From a virus: a DNA stretch of 20,689 nt. The DNA is taken from the IMG/VR virus record IMGVR_UViG_3300025138_000480, positions 1 through 20,689 of that record. The stretch is one strand, 5' to 3'. The stretch's first letter is position 1. Each line of letters opens with the position of its first letter. A program made the position numbers and the translations under genes. The notes beneath the pieces were generated by a model. That model saw only the letters and a list, made by a program, of their open reading frames with translations, made no database searches and was not told the origin of the DNA. Of this stretch, positions 5,615 to 13,452 are shown piece by piece.

Positions 5615-6284
5615 CGTTAACTAAATTGTAATATTCATTGAAGAAATCTTGGCTTTGTGAACCACTTCTTATGTCAAACCCTTCGTACATGAAGCTTAGA
5701 CTATAACTGACTGGTGCACTATCTGAATAATTTAAGTCAGATGGTGTAATACTTTGTATAAAAGGATTGTATATTGTAATAACATTAACATCTTCTTTAC
5801 TAGATGTTCTTATAATTCTTATATTTTTAATATAGTTTTTAGTTTCTCTTATTTTTAGACCTGCTTGACTGTATCCACTATTACTAGCAAATGAATCATT
5901 AAGTAAATCATAATCAAATGAACCTGCATCATCTACTGTTAGTGTTTGTCCGAAATAATATCTACTATAGTTTTTAAGAAACTCCTCAAATTCGCCACTG
6001 GTGTCATCATAAGCAGTAAGTTGGATTGGCTGATAATCTACACCAACTTGTACTACACGTTTCTTATTGTATTGATTTAGTGTCTGTGTTCTAGTTGAAT
6101 AACTAGGCATTGTTACACCTGCAATTTTAGTAAGAGAAAGACTCTTGTCAGCACCATCAGTACCAACAAGAGTTAGAATAACACCAAAATTAAATTTAGA
6201 TCTGGGTATAAATGACTGTATCTGATTGCCTTCAGTATTGTATAGAGTGGTAGCGGCATCACCTAGATATTTACCTAATCCCAT
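5610..6284 (-). CDS. Tail tube-fold protein (gp19/gp54 family), likely baseplate tube initiator
   Basis: A 224-residue protein with a tail-tube layout. 'AGVTMPSYSTRTQTLNQYNK' (55-74) and 'VGVDYQPIQLTAYDD' (80-94) correspond to the first beta strands of the tube fold, 'FEEFLKNYSRYYFG' is the helix after it, and 'ITIYNPFIQSITPSDLNYSD' with 'VSYSLSFMYEGF' is the closing pair of strands. The last part parallels T4 gp54 ('PELSYDGDNQ' region). gp54 starts tube polymerisation on the baseplate. It is shorter than T4 gp54 (320 aa) because most of the N-terminal extension is absent. A second tube protein lies 11 nt upstream. It could also be a variant tube protein rather than gp54. Confidence 0.62.
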   Translation of the reverse strand: MGLGKYLGDAATTLYNTEGNQIQSFIPRSKFNFGVILTLVGTDGADKSLSLTKIAGVTMPSYSTRTQTLNQYNKKRVVQVGVDYQPIQLTAYDDTSGEFEEFLKNYSRYYFGQTLTVDDAGSFDYDLLNDSFASNSGYSQAGLKIRETKNYIKNIRIIRTSSKEDVNVITIYNPFIQSITPSDLNYSDSAPVSYSLSFMYEGFDIRSGSQSQDFFNEYYNLVND

Positions 6285-6295
6285 TTTCTATCTTC

Positions 6296-6907
6296 TTACG
6301 TTGTTACTGCTGCTGTATCACCGTAAGAAGATAGAATTGAACTACTACTTAGTACATCTGCGCCGGCAATATTATGAGCTGCGTTGTCATAACGAACAGT
6401 TATAGTACACTGAACAAATTCACTTGAACTATAGTTTAGGTCTCCATATTGGATACTAGGAATAAAACATCCTGTAACGTCCCAACTATCTAGTACGCCA
6501 GCATCACCTTCATCGTGAGCACCGTCTAGTGTTTCGATTATCATTTTGAATTTGTAAGCTGAGCCACTCTTTTGAGCACTCTGGTCAGCATGGTTAACTT
6601 GGTTAGCAATTTGATTGCCTAATTCTTTAATTACATCACTGTTTACATCGTCACGAACAACGAGTGTAATATCCTGCCATGTATGTTTTCCAGCTAAACG
6701 AATCTTTGAGTTGTATACATCAATTGTAACATCTTCATGGTCTAGTGCTGGACGGGTAACACTAATAACATTCTTAGTTACTAGAGCTCCATTGTTACTG
6801 TTTCCCAAGTTTGTGAACTTGACACGGAAACGATATTGTAGCTTCGGCATTAATGTGGCTTCACCACCACCGGCAACCGGTACACCAAAATTTGCAATTA
6901 CAGCCAT
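6296..6907 (-). CDS. 19: Tail tube protein (gp19-like)
   Basis: A 203-residue protein that would form the inner tube of the contractile tail. 'MPKLQYRFRVKFTNLG' (19-34) is the opening strand of the tube fold; 'VISVTRPALDHEDVTIDVYN' (47-66), 'TWQDITLVVRDDV' and 'WDVTGCFIPSIQYGDLNYSS' followed by 'QCTITVRYDNA' complete the pattern. Size fits cyanophage and T4 gp19 (163-210 aa). It has AAGGAG before the ATG and its own late promoter, and follows the sheath gene after an intrinsic terminator, as expected for a product needed in a different amount from the sheath. Confidence 0.82.
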   Translation of the reverse strand: MAVIANFGVPVAGGGEATLMPKLQYRFRVKFTNLGNSNNGALVTKNVISVTRPALDHEDVTIDVYNSKIRLAGKHTWQDITLVVRDDVNSDVIKELGNQIANQVNHADQSAQKSGSAYKFKMIIETLDGAHDEGDAGVLDSWDVTGCFIPSIQYGDLNYSSSEFVQCTITVRYDNAAHNIAGADVLSSSSILSSYGDTAAVTT

Positions 6908-6943
6908 CTTAAATCTCCTTTTAAAAGTGTTTGTCTATAGTAT

Positions 6944-6951
6944 TATTTATG
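6944..6951 (-). promoter_or_regulatory. T4-type late promoter for tail tube
   Basis: CATAAATA on the minus strand, 36 nt before the gp19 ATG and just after the sheath terminator. The predicted start near 6938 gives a leader of about 31 nt with a good ribosome binding site. Confidence 0.65.
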
Positions 6952-6960
6952 CAAAACAGT

Positions 6961-6997
6961 CAAAAAAGAACGGAGCCTAATTTTAGACTCCGTTCTT
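6961..6997 (-). terminator. Intrinsic terminator after the sheath gene
   Basis: Minus strand: a 15-bp stem (arms 6983-6997 and 6966-6980, one G-U pair) closed by a 2-nt loop, or a 4-nt loop if the last pair opens, followed by a run of six T (6962-6967 on the plus strand as A). It begins 20 nt after the sheath stop. The hairpin plus U-tract is classic and is the clearest terminator in the window. Confidence 0.9.
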
Positions 6998-7016
6998 ATA
7001 GTTAAGTATATGTTTA

Positions 7017-9473
7017 TTAACTAAGTTCGCCTGTGTTAACGATACGAATTGGTATGTAGATAAATTCAGCCGCTTTAGTTGGCTCAATTGCTACATCAAT
7101 ATACAATTCATTAGCATCGATTCTCGCAGGAGTGTTGTTTGTTGTATCACAAACTACTGCATAGTCATACACACCACGTTGTGCTAGGATATTTGACATA
7201 AATCCTTCAAATGTACCTTTAGCGTTAGAACGTGTGTTTGCATCATTTGGCTCAAACAAGTAAGGTCTGCCAATAACTGCAAATCGTTCTCTTAGATATG
7301 CTGTTAAACGTGCTACGTTAACTCTATCTAATGCACTTGCACCTGAGTGTAATGACTTCTGTCCAAATACAACAATTCCTTCTGCAGGAAATCTTGCAAT
7401 TGGGTTAAGTTTTTTAACATACATTGCATCACGTGATCCTTGTGTTAGTGATATTGGAGTAAACTCGCCTTCACTATTTAGGTGACCAACGTTTGTTGCG
7501 TTTTGTACAACACCACGTGTTAGTCCTGCTGGAGCAAACCACTGGAAACTAACGTTGTCGTTATATGCATATGTGTATAGTACTGAATGTGATGCAGGAG
7601 CAACAACGCTCTTACCACTTACTGGATCAGTTGTTAATACACTTGGGTAATAGGCTGCTGAATAAGTATTCTTTCCTACTAGTCCTGTTTCACCGTTCTC
7701 TGTTGCACCTACGCCATCAATCCAATTAACTGCTTCTGTGGCATTAATACGGAATGGTGTATCGACAATAATAAATGCTGTTTCATTACGATCACTGTTT
7801 AGTGTAACCATTTCATCAAACATTTCTGGATATGCCGGAGCTGCAATTAAGCGGAATTGAACATTCTCTTCACGAAGTTCTGTTGCCGCTGCACTTGCCT
7901 GCATAGCATTAGTAATAACTCTACGTTGTGCTAGTCTACCAAATGATCCCGAACCATTTGCTTGATTACCAGCAAAGTTACGCCATTTCCATGCAGTTGC
8001 TAGTGAACTGTCATATTTTTTAACAGTACTTGCTGAACGACACATGTTAATTGCTGACATGCCCACTGGATATACTAGTGGATTAGGTCCGCCTGCTAGT
8101 ACACCCGCGGCCGCTATAAAGGCACCGCCTGCACTTGCTAGATCAGTGATATCACCGAATACAACACCTGCACTTGTACTTTGATCTGTTTTGTCTTTGA
8201 CAACCCATGCTGTTCCGTTATGTCTGTAAATTACAGGATAACCGGCTGCATCTGTATCAATCCAATAGTCGCCATCTCCTAGAGATCCGCCACTTTTGTT
8301 TGTTAGTGGAGCAGTACTAACGTACTGAATGTCACTTACTTTAAGCCATTTTTGTACGCCACTATCTAGAGCCGCTTCATAAATGTCTAAGTCGTTTACA
8401 TCTGGGTCAAACCATAGTGTACCGTTTACTGGTGCACCTACTGGCATTGTTGTTGATACACTCATAATGTATCCGCCAGTTGCAATAGCTGAACTAGTTG
8501 CAATGTCGTCCCACTCTTGAGCCGCTGTATCGTCCCAACGTTTAATTTCAATTACGCCAGTACCATCATTAATTGATAGCCAAATCTCTCCATCAGATAA
8601 GTTACTATTGGCTACGCCTGCAGTACCATCCTGTTGAATATCTCCCACAACGCCTGTTGGAGCAGTTGCATGATCATTAGCATAAACTGGTGTCTTTGCT
8701 ACAAATGATGCAGTTGAAGTTAAGTAAAGTGAAATATCAACATCTAAGCCTGCGCCTGGTGTTGTTGTCTTTACCCAAATATCACCTGTACTTGGTGAAC
8801 CTGGAACTGTGTAGTGTGGACTATACGTTGCATTAGTTGACGTTGTTAGTGCTACCCATGAACCTGATGTCCCTTTATAGTAGATGATCTGTGTATTAGT
8901 GGCACTATTAACAACTTCTACTAGGTATGTGTCGTTAACAACAGCCGCTGTCGCACTACCGGCAGTTGTTACAATTTCAACTGTTGGTGTTTGTGCTACC
9001 CAAATACTTGCCGCACTATATTCGTAAATGCCGTATTTTGATAGTGTTGGGTTTACCCAATATGTTAGATTAGCCGCTGGACCAACCGGTGCAGCTGAAC
9101 TTGGACGAAGTTGTGTAGTGTTTACGTTTGCATTAACAATGTAAGCCGCTGCACTTTGACCCAAGAAACTATATGCCGCTAGTAGACCATAATCGTTAGT
9201 TTCATCACCTTGTTGAACTGTGCCACTTACTGTACGGAAATCAATATTACCGAAGTACTGTGTTAGTTCTCTCTGTGATGTTACTAGGATAGGTTTACCT
9301 GCATTGGCACTTTTGGTATATTTTGCAATACCGTCAGTTTCTGTGCCCGTAGGATCTGTTTTATTTTGCCCAGTTGCAATAAACAACATTGGGACTGTGC
9401 CAGCGCCTGCAGGACCGTATACTGACTCGTCTGTTACTGAAACCTGTACGCCAGGTGAAACAAGATTTGCCAT
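7017..9473 (-). CDS. 18: Tail sheath protein (gp18) with a large repeat insertion
   Basis: An 818-residue contractile sheath subunit. The N-terminus 'MANLVSPGVQVSVTDESVYG' (1-20) and the C-terminal domain 'ALDRVNVARLTAYLRERFAV' (714-733) ... 'GRPYLFEPND' (735-744) ... 'TFEGFMSNILAQRGVYDYAV' (754-773) ... 'IEPTKAAEFIYIPIRI' (796-811) are diagnostic; the last forms the interlocking sheath core. T4 gp18 is 659 aa. The extra length lies mostly at about residues 137-426, a run of Trp/Tyr-rich units (see separate repeat entry), before the conserved 'INMCRSASTVKKYDSSLA' at 475-492. AAGGAG 9 nt upstream and a perfect late promoter predict high late expression; a terminator follows. Confidence 0.95.
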   Translation of the reverse strand: MANLVSPGVQVSVTDESVYGPAGAGTVPMLFIATGQNKTDPTGTETDGIAKYTKSANAGKPILVTSQRELTQYFGNIDFRTVSGTVQQGDETNDYGLLAAYSFLGQSAAAYIVNANVNTTQLRPSSAAPVGPAANLTYWVNPTLSKYGIYEYSAASIWVAQTPTVEIVTTAGSATAAVVNDTYLVEVVNSATNTQIIYYKGTSGSWVALTTSTNATYSPHYTVPGSPSTGDIWVKTTTPGAGLDVDISLYLTSTASFVAKTPVYANDHATAPTGVVGDIQQDGTAGVANSNLSDGEIWLSINDGTGVIEIKRWDDTAAQEWDDIATSSAIATGGYIMSVSTTMPVGAPVNGTLWFDPDVNDLDIYEAALDSGVQKWLKVSDIQYVSTAPLTNKSGGSLGDGDYWIDTDAAGYPVIYRHNGTAWVVKDKTDQSTSAGVVFGDITDLASAGGAFIAAAGVLAGGPNPLVYPVGMSAINMCRSASTVKKYDSSLATAWKWRNFAGNQANGSGSFGRLAQRRVITNAMQASAAATELREENVQFRLIAAPAYPEMFDEMVTLNSDRNETAFIIVDTPFRINATEAVNWIDGVGATENGETGLVGKNTYSAAYYPSVLTTDPVSGKSVVAPASHSVLYTYAYNDNVSFQWFAPAGLTRGVVQNATNVGHLNSEGEFTPISLTQGSRDAMYVKKLNPIARFPAEGIVVFGQKSLHSGASALDRVNVARLTAYLRERFAVIGRPYLFEPNDANTRSNAKGTFEGFMSNILAQRGVYDYAVVCDTTNNTPARIDANELYIDVAIEPTKAAEFIYIPIRIVNTGELS
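8196..9065 (-). repeat. Degenerate W/Y repeat units inside the sheath gene
   Basis: Protein-level repeats, residues about 137-426 of the sheath. Each unit has a 'G-D/E-x-W/Y' strand, a spacer of about 10-16 residues, an 'I-Y' or 'I-x-R' strand and a closing 'W-V/L' strand. Clear examples: 'GDIWVKTTTPG' (230-240), 'DGEIWLSIND' (294-303) with 'EIKRWDD' (309-315), 'GTLWFDPDVNDLDIYE' (351-366) with 'KWLKVSD', and 'GDYWIDTDAAGYPVIYRHNG' (401-420) with 'TAWVV'. The units are too divergent to appear as DNA repeats. They probably form small beta modules on the outer surface of the tail. Confidence 0.6.
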
Positions 9474-9525
9474 TTGGAATTCTCCTTTAAAAATAACGTT
9501 TGTAGAAACATTTTTGTTCTACTCG

Positions 9526-9533
9526 TATTTATA
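9526..9533 (-). promoter_or_regulatory. T4-type late promoter for tail sheath (perfect consensus)
   Basis: TATAAATA on the minus strand, exactly the T4 late octamer, followed by CGAGTAG. The predicted start near 9520 leaves a leader of about 47 nt with AAGGAG. It is the best late match in the window, in front of the most abundant tail protein. Confidence 0.8.
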
Positions 9534-9575
9534 GGATACGCCGGAATAGTGCTTGTTATAGAGTTATATATGTAG

Positions 9576-10205
9576 TTAATTAAGGTTATCTAGGACTTGA
9601 GTTTTTAGATCTTCAAGCGAAGTGGTGTTATTTATCACATAATCGAAATTCCACCCTGCCCAACTCCATTCACTTTTGTGTACTTCTGGGAAAACTACTG
9701 ACATACTGTTGTGTTCTGGAACTTTATGTCCACATGTATTAATACTACTAGCAGTAGTCCACCACATTGGTCGGTTATCACGCCATACTACGGCAGTTGA
9801 TCCACCTAGTCGTTTAATAACTTCTAGTTCATTAAAGAATCTACAGTCACTAATAACAACGTTGTTGTCTGTCATTTCAATTTGGCGTTCACAGGCCGCA
9901 ACCCAGATGTCTGGATGAAAATGTGTTCTTAAAACATCTGTACCAACTACCTGTAATGCTAGTCTTGGAGTAAAGTCTGGCATGTCCAAACGTTTAGCCC
10001 ACCAAGTATCCACTGATTCCCTGAATACTCTGCTTTCAGGTGTGTTACCTTCTAATAGGATACGATCCCATCCAAATATATTAGCACATGCATCTTTCAA
10101 TACACCTGCGAAGCTGATACGTTGAAAGCCCTCTGAGATCAGAAAGCCTGCGGCAGTATCTTTGCCGTGACCTATTAGGCCACATATACCGATTACTTTT
10201 TTCAT
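9576..10205 (-). CDS. 1: Deoxynucleoside monophosphate kinase (gp1-like)
   Basis: A 209-residue P-loop kinase that would convert dNMPs to dNDPs for phage DNA synthesis in the cytoplasm. 'GICGLIGHGKDTAAGFL' (6-22) contains the Walker A loop (G9 to T17, K15), in the GxxGxGKDT form typical of T4 gp1 and related dNMP kinases. 'LQVVGTDVLRTHFHPDIWV' (84-102) and 'NVVISDCRFFNELEVIK' (114-130) match the nucleotide-binding and DxRF-type motifs of the family. T4 gp1 is 241 aa. A consensus sigma70 promoter ends 6 nt before the ATG and there is no Shine-Dalgarno, so the mRNA may be leaderless and early, unlike the flanking late virion genes. Confidence 0.87.
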   Translation of the reverse strand: MKKVIGICGLIGHGKDTAAGFLISEGFQRISFAGVLKDACANIFGWDRILLEGNTPESRVFRESVDTWWAKRLDMPDFTPRLALQVVGTDVLRTHFHPDIWVAACERQIEMTDNNVVISDCRFFNELEVIKRLGGSTAVVWRDNRPMWWTTASSINTCGHKVPEHNSMSVVFPEVHKSEWSWAGWNFDYVINNTTSLEDLKTQVLDNLN

Positions 10206-10211
10206 AATATT

Positions 10212-10240
10212 ATTATATGCTCTTATTTGTGATTTGTCAA
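10212..10240 (-). promoter_or_regulatory. Consensus sigma70-type promoter for dNMP kinase
   Basis: Minus strand TTGACA (10240-10235), 17-nt spacer, TATAAT (10217-10212): both hexamers and the spacing are perfect. With the -10 at -12 to -7, transcription begins at 10205, the A of the ATG. Confidence 0.85.
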
Positions 10241-10249
10241 TGTATACGT

Positions 10250-10987
10250 TTAGCCAATTACAAAACTTAAACCTGTTGAACCTTCACTATATAGTGTTAG
10301 CTCTTGTTCAAGTTTATCAATTTCACCCATTGCATCTGTACGAAGTTGATCTGCATTCATTGTAGTTCCGCCTTGTGGACCTGCAATCTGTGTAAATTTA
10401 CCACGTGCTTCTGCTAACATTAGTCTAACGTGTGCAAATGCATAATCCTTGACCCAGGGTCCTGCATATGTATCAACAAGAATGTTTTGATCTGGACGAT
10501 GGTTGTAGCAATGCAAAATACAAGTATCTGCCGCCTTTACCTTACGATGTATTAGAAGCTTATGATCCTGTGGACGCCAAGTAAACATCATTTCAGCACC
10601 AAATAGTCTTCCCATTGTTTCTCTATACTGATGCATAAAATCAAACATTGCAAGACCACCACTGCCTTGTGCATTTAGAAGATATGTATTCATAAATGCG
10701 GCTTGGAAAGGTTCAATATCATTTCCTGTACCACTACTTACTCCAGTAGTACGTCTAAATATATCTCTTACTTCAACAATTTCTACTGGAAGAGTATATT
10801 CATTTTGATCTTGTTGTAGGTTGAGAAATACAAAACTTTCCTCTACAGAATTCTCTGCTCGTTGGCGGTATTTTTGTAGGCTTTTGTTAACTGCCAGTTC
10901 ATAATGTTCTGGGTCTAGTTCAACATCAACCATGCCACCACCGAGGCGTAGTTCCATTTCTTTAATTAGATCGCTTTTTGCACTCAT
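10250..10987 (-). CDS. 13: Neck / head-tail connector protein (gp13-like)
   Basis: A 245-residue protein. The N-terminal half, 'ELDPEHYELAVNKSLQKYRQ' (23-42) followed by 'NEYTLPVEIVEVRDIFRR' (62-79), is the pattern of gp13-type neck and connector proteins: a helix with regularly placed Tyr/Leu, then a beta segment. 'FTWRPQDHKLLIHRKVKAAD' and 'DTYAGPWVKDYAFAHVRLML' follow, and the C-terminus is a helix plus a short tail. T4 gp13 is 309 aa. It would help seal the packaged head and receive the tail. AAGGAG precedes the ATG, with a late promoter upstream. gp14 and gp15, its usual neighbours, are here on the opposite strand. The gp13 label is based on pattern and context. Confidence 0.6.
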   Translation of the reverse strand: MSAKSDLIKEMELRLGGGMVDVELDPEHYELAVNKSLQKYRQRAENSVEESFVFLNLQQDQNEYTLPVEIVEVRDIFRRTTGVSSGTGNDIEPFQAAFMNTYLLNAQGSGGLAMFDFMHQYRETMGRLFGAEMMFTWRPQDHKLLIHRKVKAADTCILHCYNHRPDQNILVDTYAGPWVKDYAFAHVRLMLAEARGKFTQIAGPQGGTTMNADQLRTDAMGEIDKLEQELTLYSEGSTGLSFVIG

Positions 10988-11004
10988 GTTATTCTCCTTA
11001 ACTG

Positions 11005-11012
11005 TATTTATT
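11005..11012 (-). promoter_or_regulatory. T4-type late promoter for the gp13-like gene
   Basis: AATAAATA on the minus strand, followed by CAGTT; it contains the TAA stop of the 425-aa gene. The predicted start near 10999 leaves a leader of about 11-12 nt carrying AAGGAG. Confidence 0.6.
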
Positions 11013-12285
11013 TAAATACAGCCAGAATAACAGTTTCATCATTAAACCTACCATTGAGCTTTGTTTCAGTTGTCTTAGTGGACTCAAACTCTTTAATAGT
11101 TCTAACTTTCGTTGTCTTCTTAAAGATGTTTAGTTGCTCTTGTGGTTTACGGAGTGTCTTTTGTAGACTTGTATCTTCGTTATACCTTAGTAGAGTTGTG
11201 CCTCTTGCTTTGAAGCCGTCCTCATCTACACTAACGTATACACCCAACTTACGGTTTTTAGTATTAAACACTACTGCACATACGGCGCCAATTAAACCAC
11301 TAGGGCTTACACTAGCAATACCATAATCACTATCAAGCTTCTTGTACTTCATCTTAGCAACTAATTGATCAGCTGACTTCTCTTTTACTTTACGAGGCTT
11401 TTTAGTTGCCTTCTGTGTAGTAATAATCATATCACAAGCATCAAGAATCTTCTTGTACATTTCCAATGCCGCCTTCTTCTGGGCAGTACTGTAGTGTGAA
11501 AAACCTTCTTCCAATTGTTCAACCATATCTAATTCATACTCACTTAACTTTTTACGTTGTGTAGCATTGGGTAAGTTCATAAGTTCTGTAAACTCAGCGA
11601 ACTCTCCTTCATAGAGTGATCTAATAACACGAGCATGATTTGCTTTTGCTCCTACTTTTACCAATACTTTATGTGGTTCAAAGTTCTTAACAGTTGCAGG
11701 ATCAGAATCAACAATAAAGTTTTCCACAAACTCTTCAATCTCTTCCGTCATACGAAGGCTTGCTTCTTTCATAACTTCTTGTATTGTAGGCTTATAGTAC
11801 TTTAAGTTCTTTTCTCGTTGTATTCTATCAGCTTCAGCCTTTGCTTCTACTAAAGGAGAACCTTCTTGAATAGCAGTTACAATAATTCTCTTTATATAGT
11901 CACTTGCTGGTGCTAGTGTATCACCAGTGCCCGGTAATGCAGTCCAATAGTCTACATGTCCTTGATGTAAATCTGGCATGCCATCTAATAGTAACTTAGC
12001 ATTAATGGCCGCATTGATTGGCACATGTGGAGCCGCCTTAACTGCTCTAATGTCTTCTTTACTATACTCTTCTTTCTTCATCCATGTGTGAAGGAAAGGG
12101 ATTATCTCAACATGCTTAACTGTTTGATACAGTTCGTCAGTTGCTAGTCTTCGCTTTTTACCAAACTCTTGCCCTGACATATCTAATGCACCATCCCAAT
12201 TAATAGTAATGATACCAGTCTTACGCCTTGCGGCAGCACGGTTCTTTGTTTTACGTGACTTCTTGGGTACTGAAATTTTAGCCAT
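11008..12285 (-). CDS. Unknown basic 425-aa protein, probably early-expressed
   Basis: I do not recognise this family. The first 23 residues are very basic ('KKSRKTKNRAAARRKTG', 8-24), suggesting nucleic-acid contact. A helical, Lys/Glu-rich middle section follows ('IQREKNLKYYKPTIQEVMKE', 'TEEIEEFVENFIVDSDPATV', 'LDMVEQLEEGFSHYSTAQKK'). The last 100 residues look beta-rich: 'IGAVCAVVFNTKNRKLGVYV' and 'RGTTLLRYNEDTSLQKTLRK', ending 'DETVILAVFK'. No membrane segment or catalytic motif is evident. Its promoter is of sigma70 type, with AGGAG before the ATG, while its neighbours have late promoters; it is therefore probably made early and is unlikely to be a bulk virion protein. Regulator, host-takeover or DNA-binding roles are possible but unproven. 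Confidence 0.6.
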   Translation of the reverse strand: MAKISVPKKSRKTKNRAAARRKTGIITINWDGALDMSGQEFGKKRRLATDELYQTVKHVEIIPFLHTWMKKEEYSKEDIRAVKAAPHVPINAAINAKLLLDGMPDLHQGHVDYWTALPGTGDTLAPASDYIKRIIVTAIQEGSPLVEAKAEADRIQREKNLKYYKPTIQEVMKEASLRMTEEIEEFVENFIVDSDPATVKNFEPHKVLVKVGAKANHARVIRSLYEGEFAEFTELMNLPNATQRKKLSEYELDMVEQLEEGFSHYSTAQKKAALEMYKKILDACDMIITTQKATKKPRKVKEKSADQLVAKMKYKKLDSDYGIASVSPSGLIGAVCAVVFNTKNRKLGVYVSVDEDGFKARGTTLLRYNEDTSLQKTLRKPQEQLNIFKKTTKVRTIKEFESTKTTETKLNGRFNDETVILAVFK

Positions 12286-12315
12286 TCGATAACTCCTAAT
12301 AATTAATACTTATAC

Positions 12316-12343
12316 AGTATAACATCTTTTAGGTGCTTGTCAA
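12316..12343 (-). promoter_or_regulatory. Sigma70-type promoter for the 425-aa unknown
   Basis: Minus strand TTGACA (12343-12338), 16-nt spacer, TATACT (12321-12316). The start near 12309 leaves a leader with AGGAG. It is divergent from the plus-strand late promoter at 12358. Confidence 0.75.
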
Positions 12344-12357
12344 CCTATTATTTTTTG

Positions 12358-12365
12358 CATAAATA
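12358..12365 (+). promoter_or_regulatory. T4-type late promoter for gp14-gp15
   Basis: CATAAATA on the plus strand, followed by CATTATAAGAGGAAC. The predicted start near 12371 gives a 14-nt leader containing GAGGA, followed by the ATG at 12385. It is the only late octamer I found on the plus strand. Confidence 0.65.
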
Positions 12366-12384
12366 CATTATAAGAGGAACTGAT

Positions 12385-13452
12385 ATGCCGCGACTAAGTT
12401 TATACAGAAATTATAAGGGTAACGATTACAAATTTATGGACTGGAATGTCCGTGAACAGTTTGACATTGGTGGAACTGGTGTACATGTACACAAATACTT
12501 GGGACCTAAACAACAACTAGATGCAGAAGATCCTAGTGAGCCTAACTATGGTAGTGGTTTAGAAAAGGATTTAATTACTGGTGATGAAACAAATCCAGAA
12601 GGCTTTATTAACGAAACAAAAATACAAGACTTGTTATTCATGGAAAACAGAGATCGCAAGTATGATCCAGATGTATTTGAATTACGAGGCGTATACAATG
12701 TAAGTGATAATGATTTTGATCTAAGTCAGTTTGGATTATTTTTAACTAACGATACATTGTTTATTACATTCCATACAAATGATATGGTCGAGAAACTGGG
12801 TCGTAAACTTATGCCCGGCGATGTATTAGAATTGCCACATCTTAGAGATGATCTATTATTGGATCATGACAGAGATGCTGTTAATAAATTTTATGTAGTA
12901 CAAGATGCTAACCGTGGAAGTGAAGGCTTTAGTCAAACTTGGTACAGTCATATTTGGCGTGTTAAAGTTTCGCCACTTACAGATACACAAGAATACTCAG
13001 ATATACTTGGTACCGCAAATGATCCAGGAAGTCTTAAGAACGATCTTAGTGCTTACAAAACAGAACTTAATATTAGTAATGCTATTGTAAAGAGTGCTGA
13101 AGAAGCCGATCCATTAGGCTTACCATTAACTGACCATTTATTTGGACAACCGGATACTTCGGAAGTATATGAGCATGGAGAAACATTATCAACAGGTGAT
13201 CAGTTTCCAACATTACCAAATGATGGTGATTACTTTGTCCGTAATGACTTTAAACCAAATAGACTTTTTGTTTATCGTGGTAGCAGATGGAATAGACTAT
13301 ATGATAATGTAGCTGATGTCACATGGAGTGATAAGACTTACAATGCAAGTTCTTACATTAACAATGATTCAACAACAATTGTTAACAATGAAGAATTTAA
13401 TGAAAGACAACCACTCAGCAATGTTATTAAACCAAAGAGTGATTTTGAATAA
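12385..13452 (+). CDS. 14: Neck protein (gp14-like) with C-terminal extension
   Basis: A 355-residue neck protein that joins head and tail. The N-terminus 'MPRLSLYRNYKGNDYKFMDW' is followed by the gp14 core: 'IQDLLFMENRDRKYDPDVFE' (80-99), 'LRGVYNVSDNDFDLSQFGLF' (100-119), 'KLMPGDVLELPHLRDD' (141-156) and 'FYVVQDANRGSEGFSQTWYS' (169-188). T4 gp14 is 256 aa; the extra 80-100 residues carry 'GDYFVRNDFKPNRLFVYRGS' (281-300) with 'RWN', the same G-D-Y/W ... V-Y-R ... W module found in the sheath insertion. The start at 12385 is fixed by GAGGA; an in-frame start at 12337 would lie upstream of the promoter. Its stop shares an A with the gp15 ATG (TAATG). Confidence 0.82.
   Translation: MPRLSLYRNYKGNDYKFMDWNVREQFDIGGTGVHVHKYLGPKQQLDAEDPSEPNYGSGLEKDLITGDETNPEGFINETKIQDLLFMENRDRKYDPDVFELRGVYNVSDNDFDLSQFGLFLTNDTLFITFHTNDMVEKLGRKLMPGDVLELPHLRDDLLLDHDRDAVNKFYVVQDANRGSEGFSQTWYSHIWRVKVSPLTDTQEYSDILGTANDPGSLKNDLSAYKTELNISNAIVKSAEEADPLGLPLTDHLFGQPDTSEVYEHGETLSTGDQFPTLPNDGDYFVRNDFKPNRLFVYRGSRWNRLYDNVADVTWSDKTYNASSYINNDSTTIVNNEEFNERQPLSNVIKPKSDFE

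Noticed and set aside
9629-9636. GATAAATA inside the end of the dNMP kinase gene
   Set aside because: It lies in codons of a conserved-length gene, 156 nt before the sheath ATG, and a perfect octamer stands nearer; a minor role is possible but not supported.
12337-12384. A longer gp14 start at 12337
   Set aside because: It lies upstream of the late promoter and has no Shine-Dalgarno; the ATG at 12385 has GAGGA.
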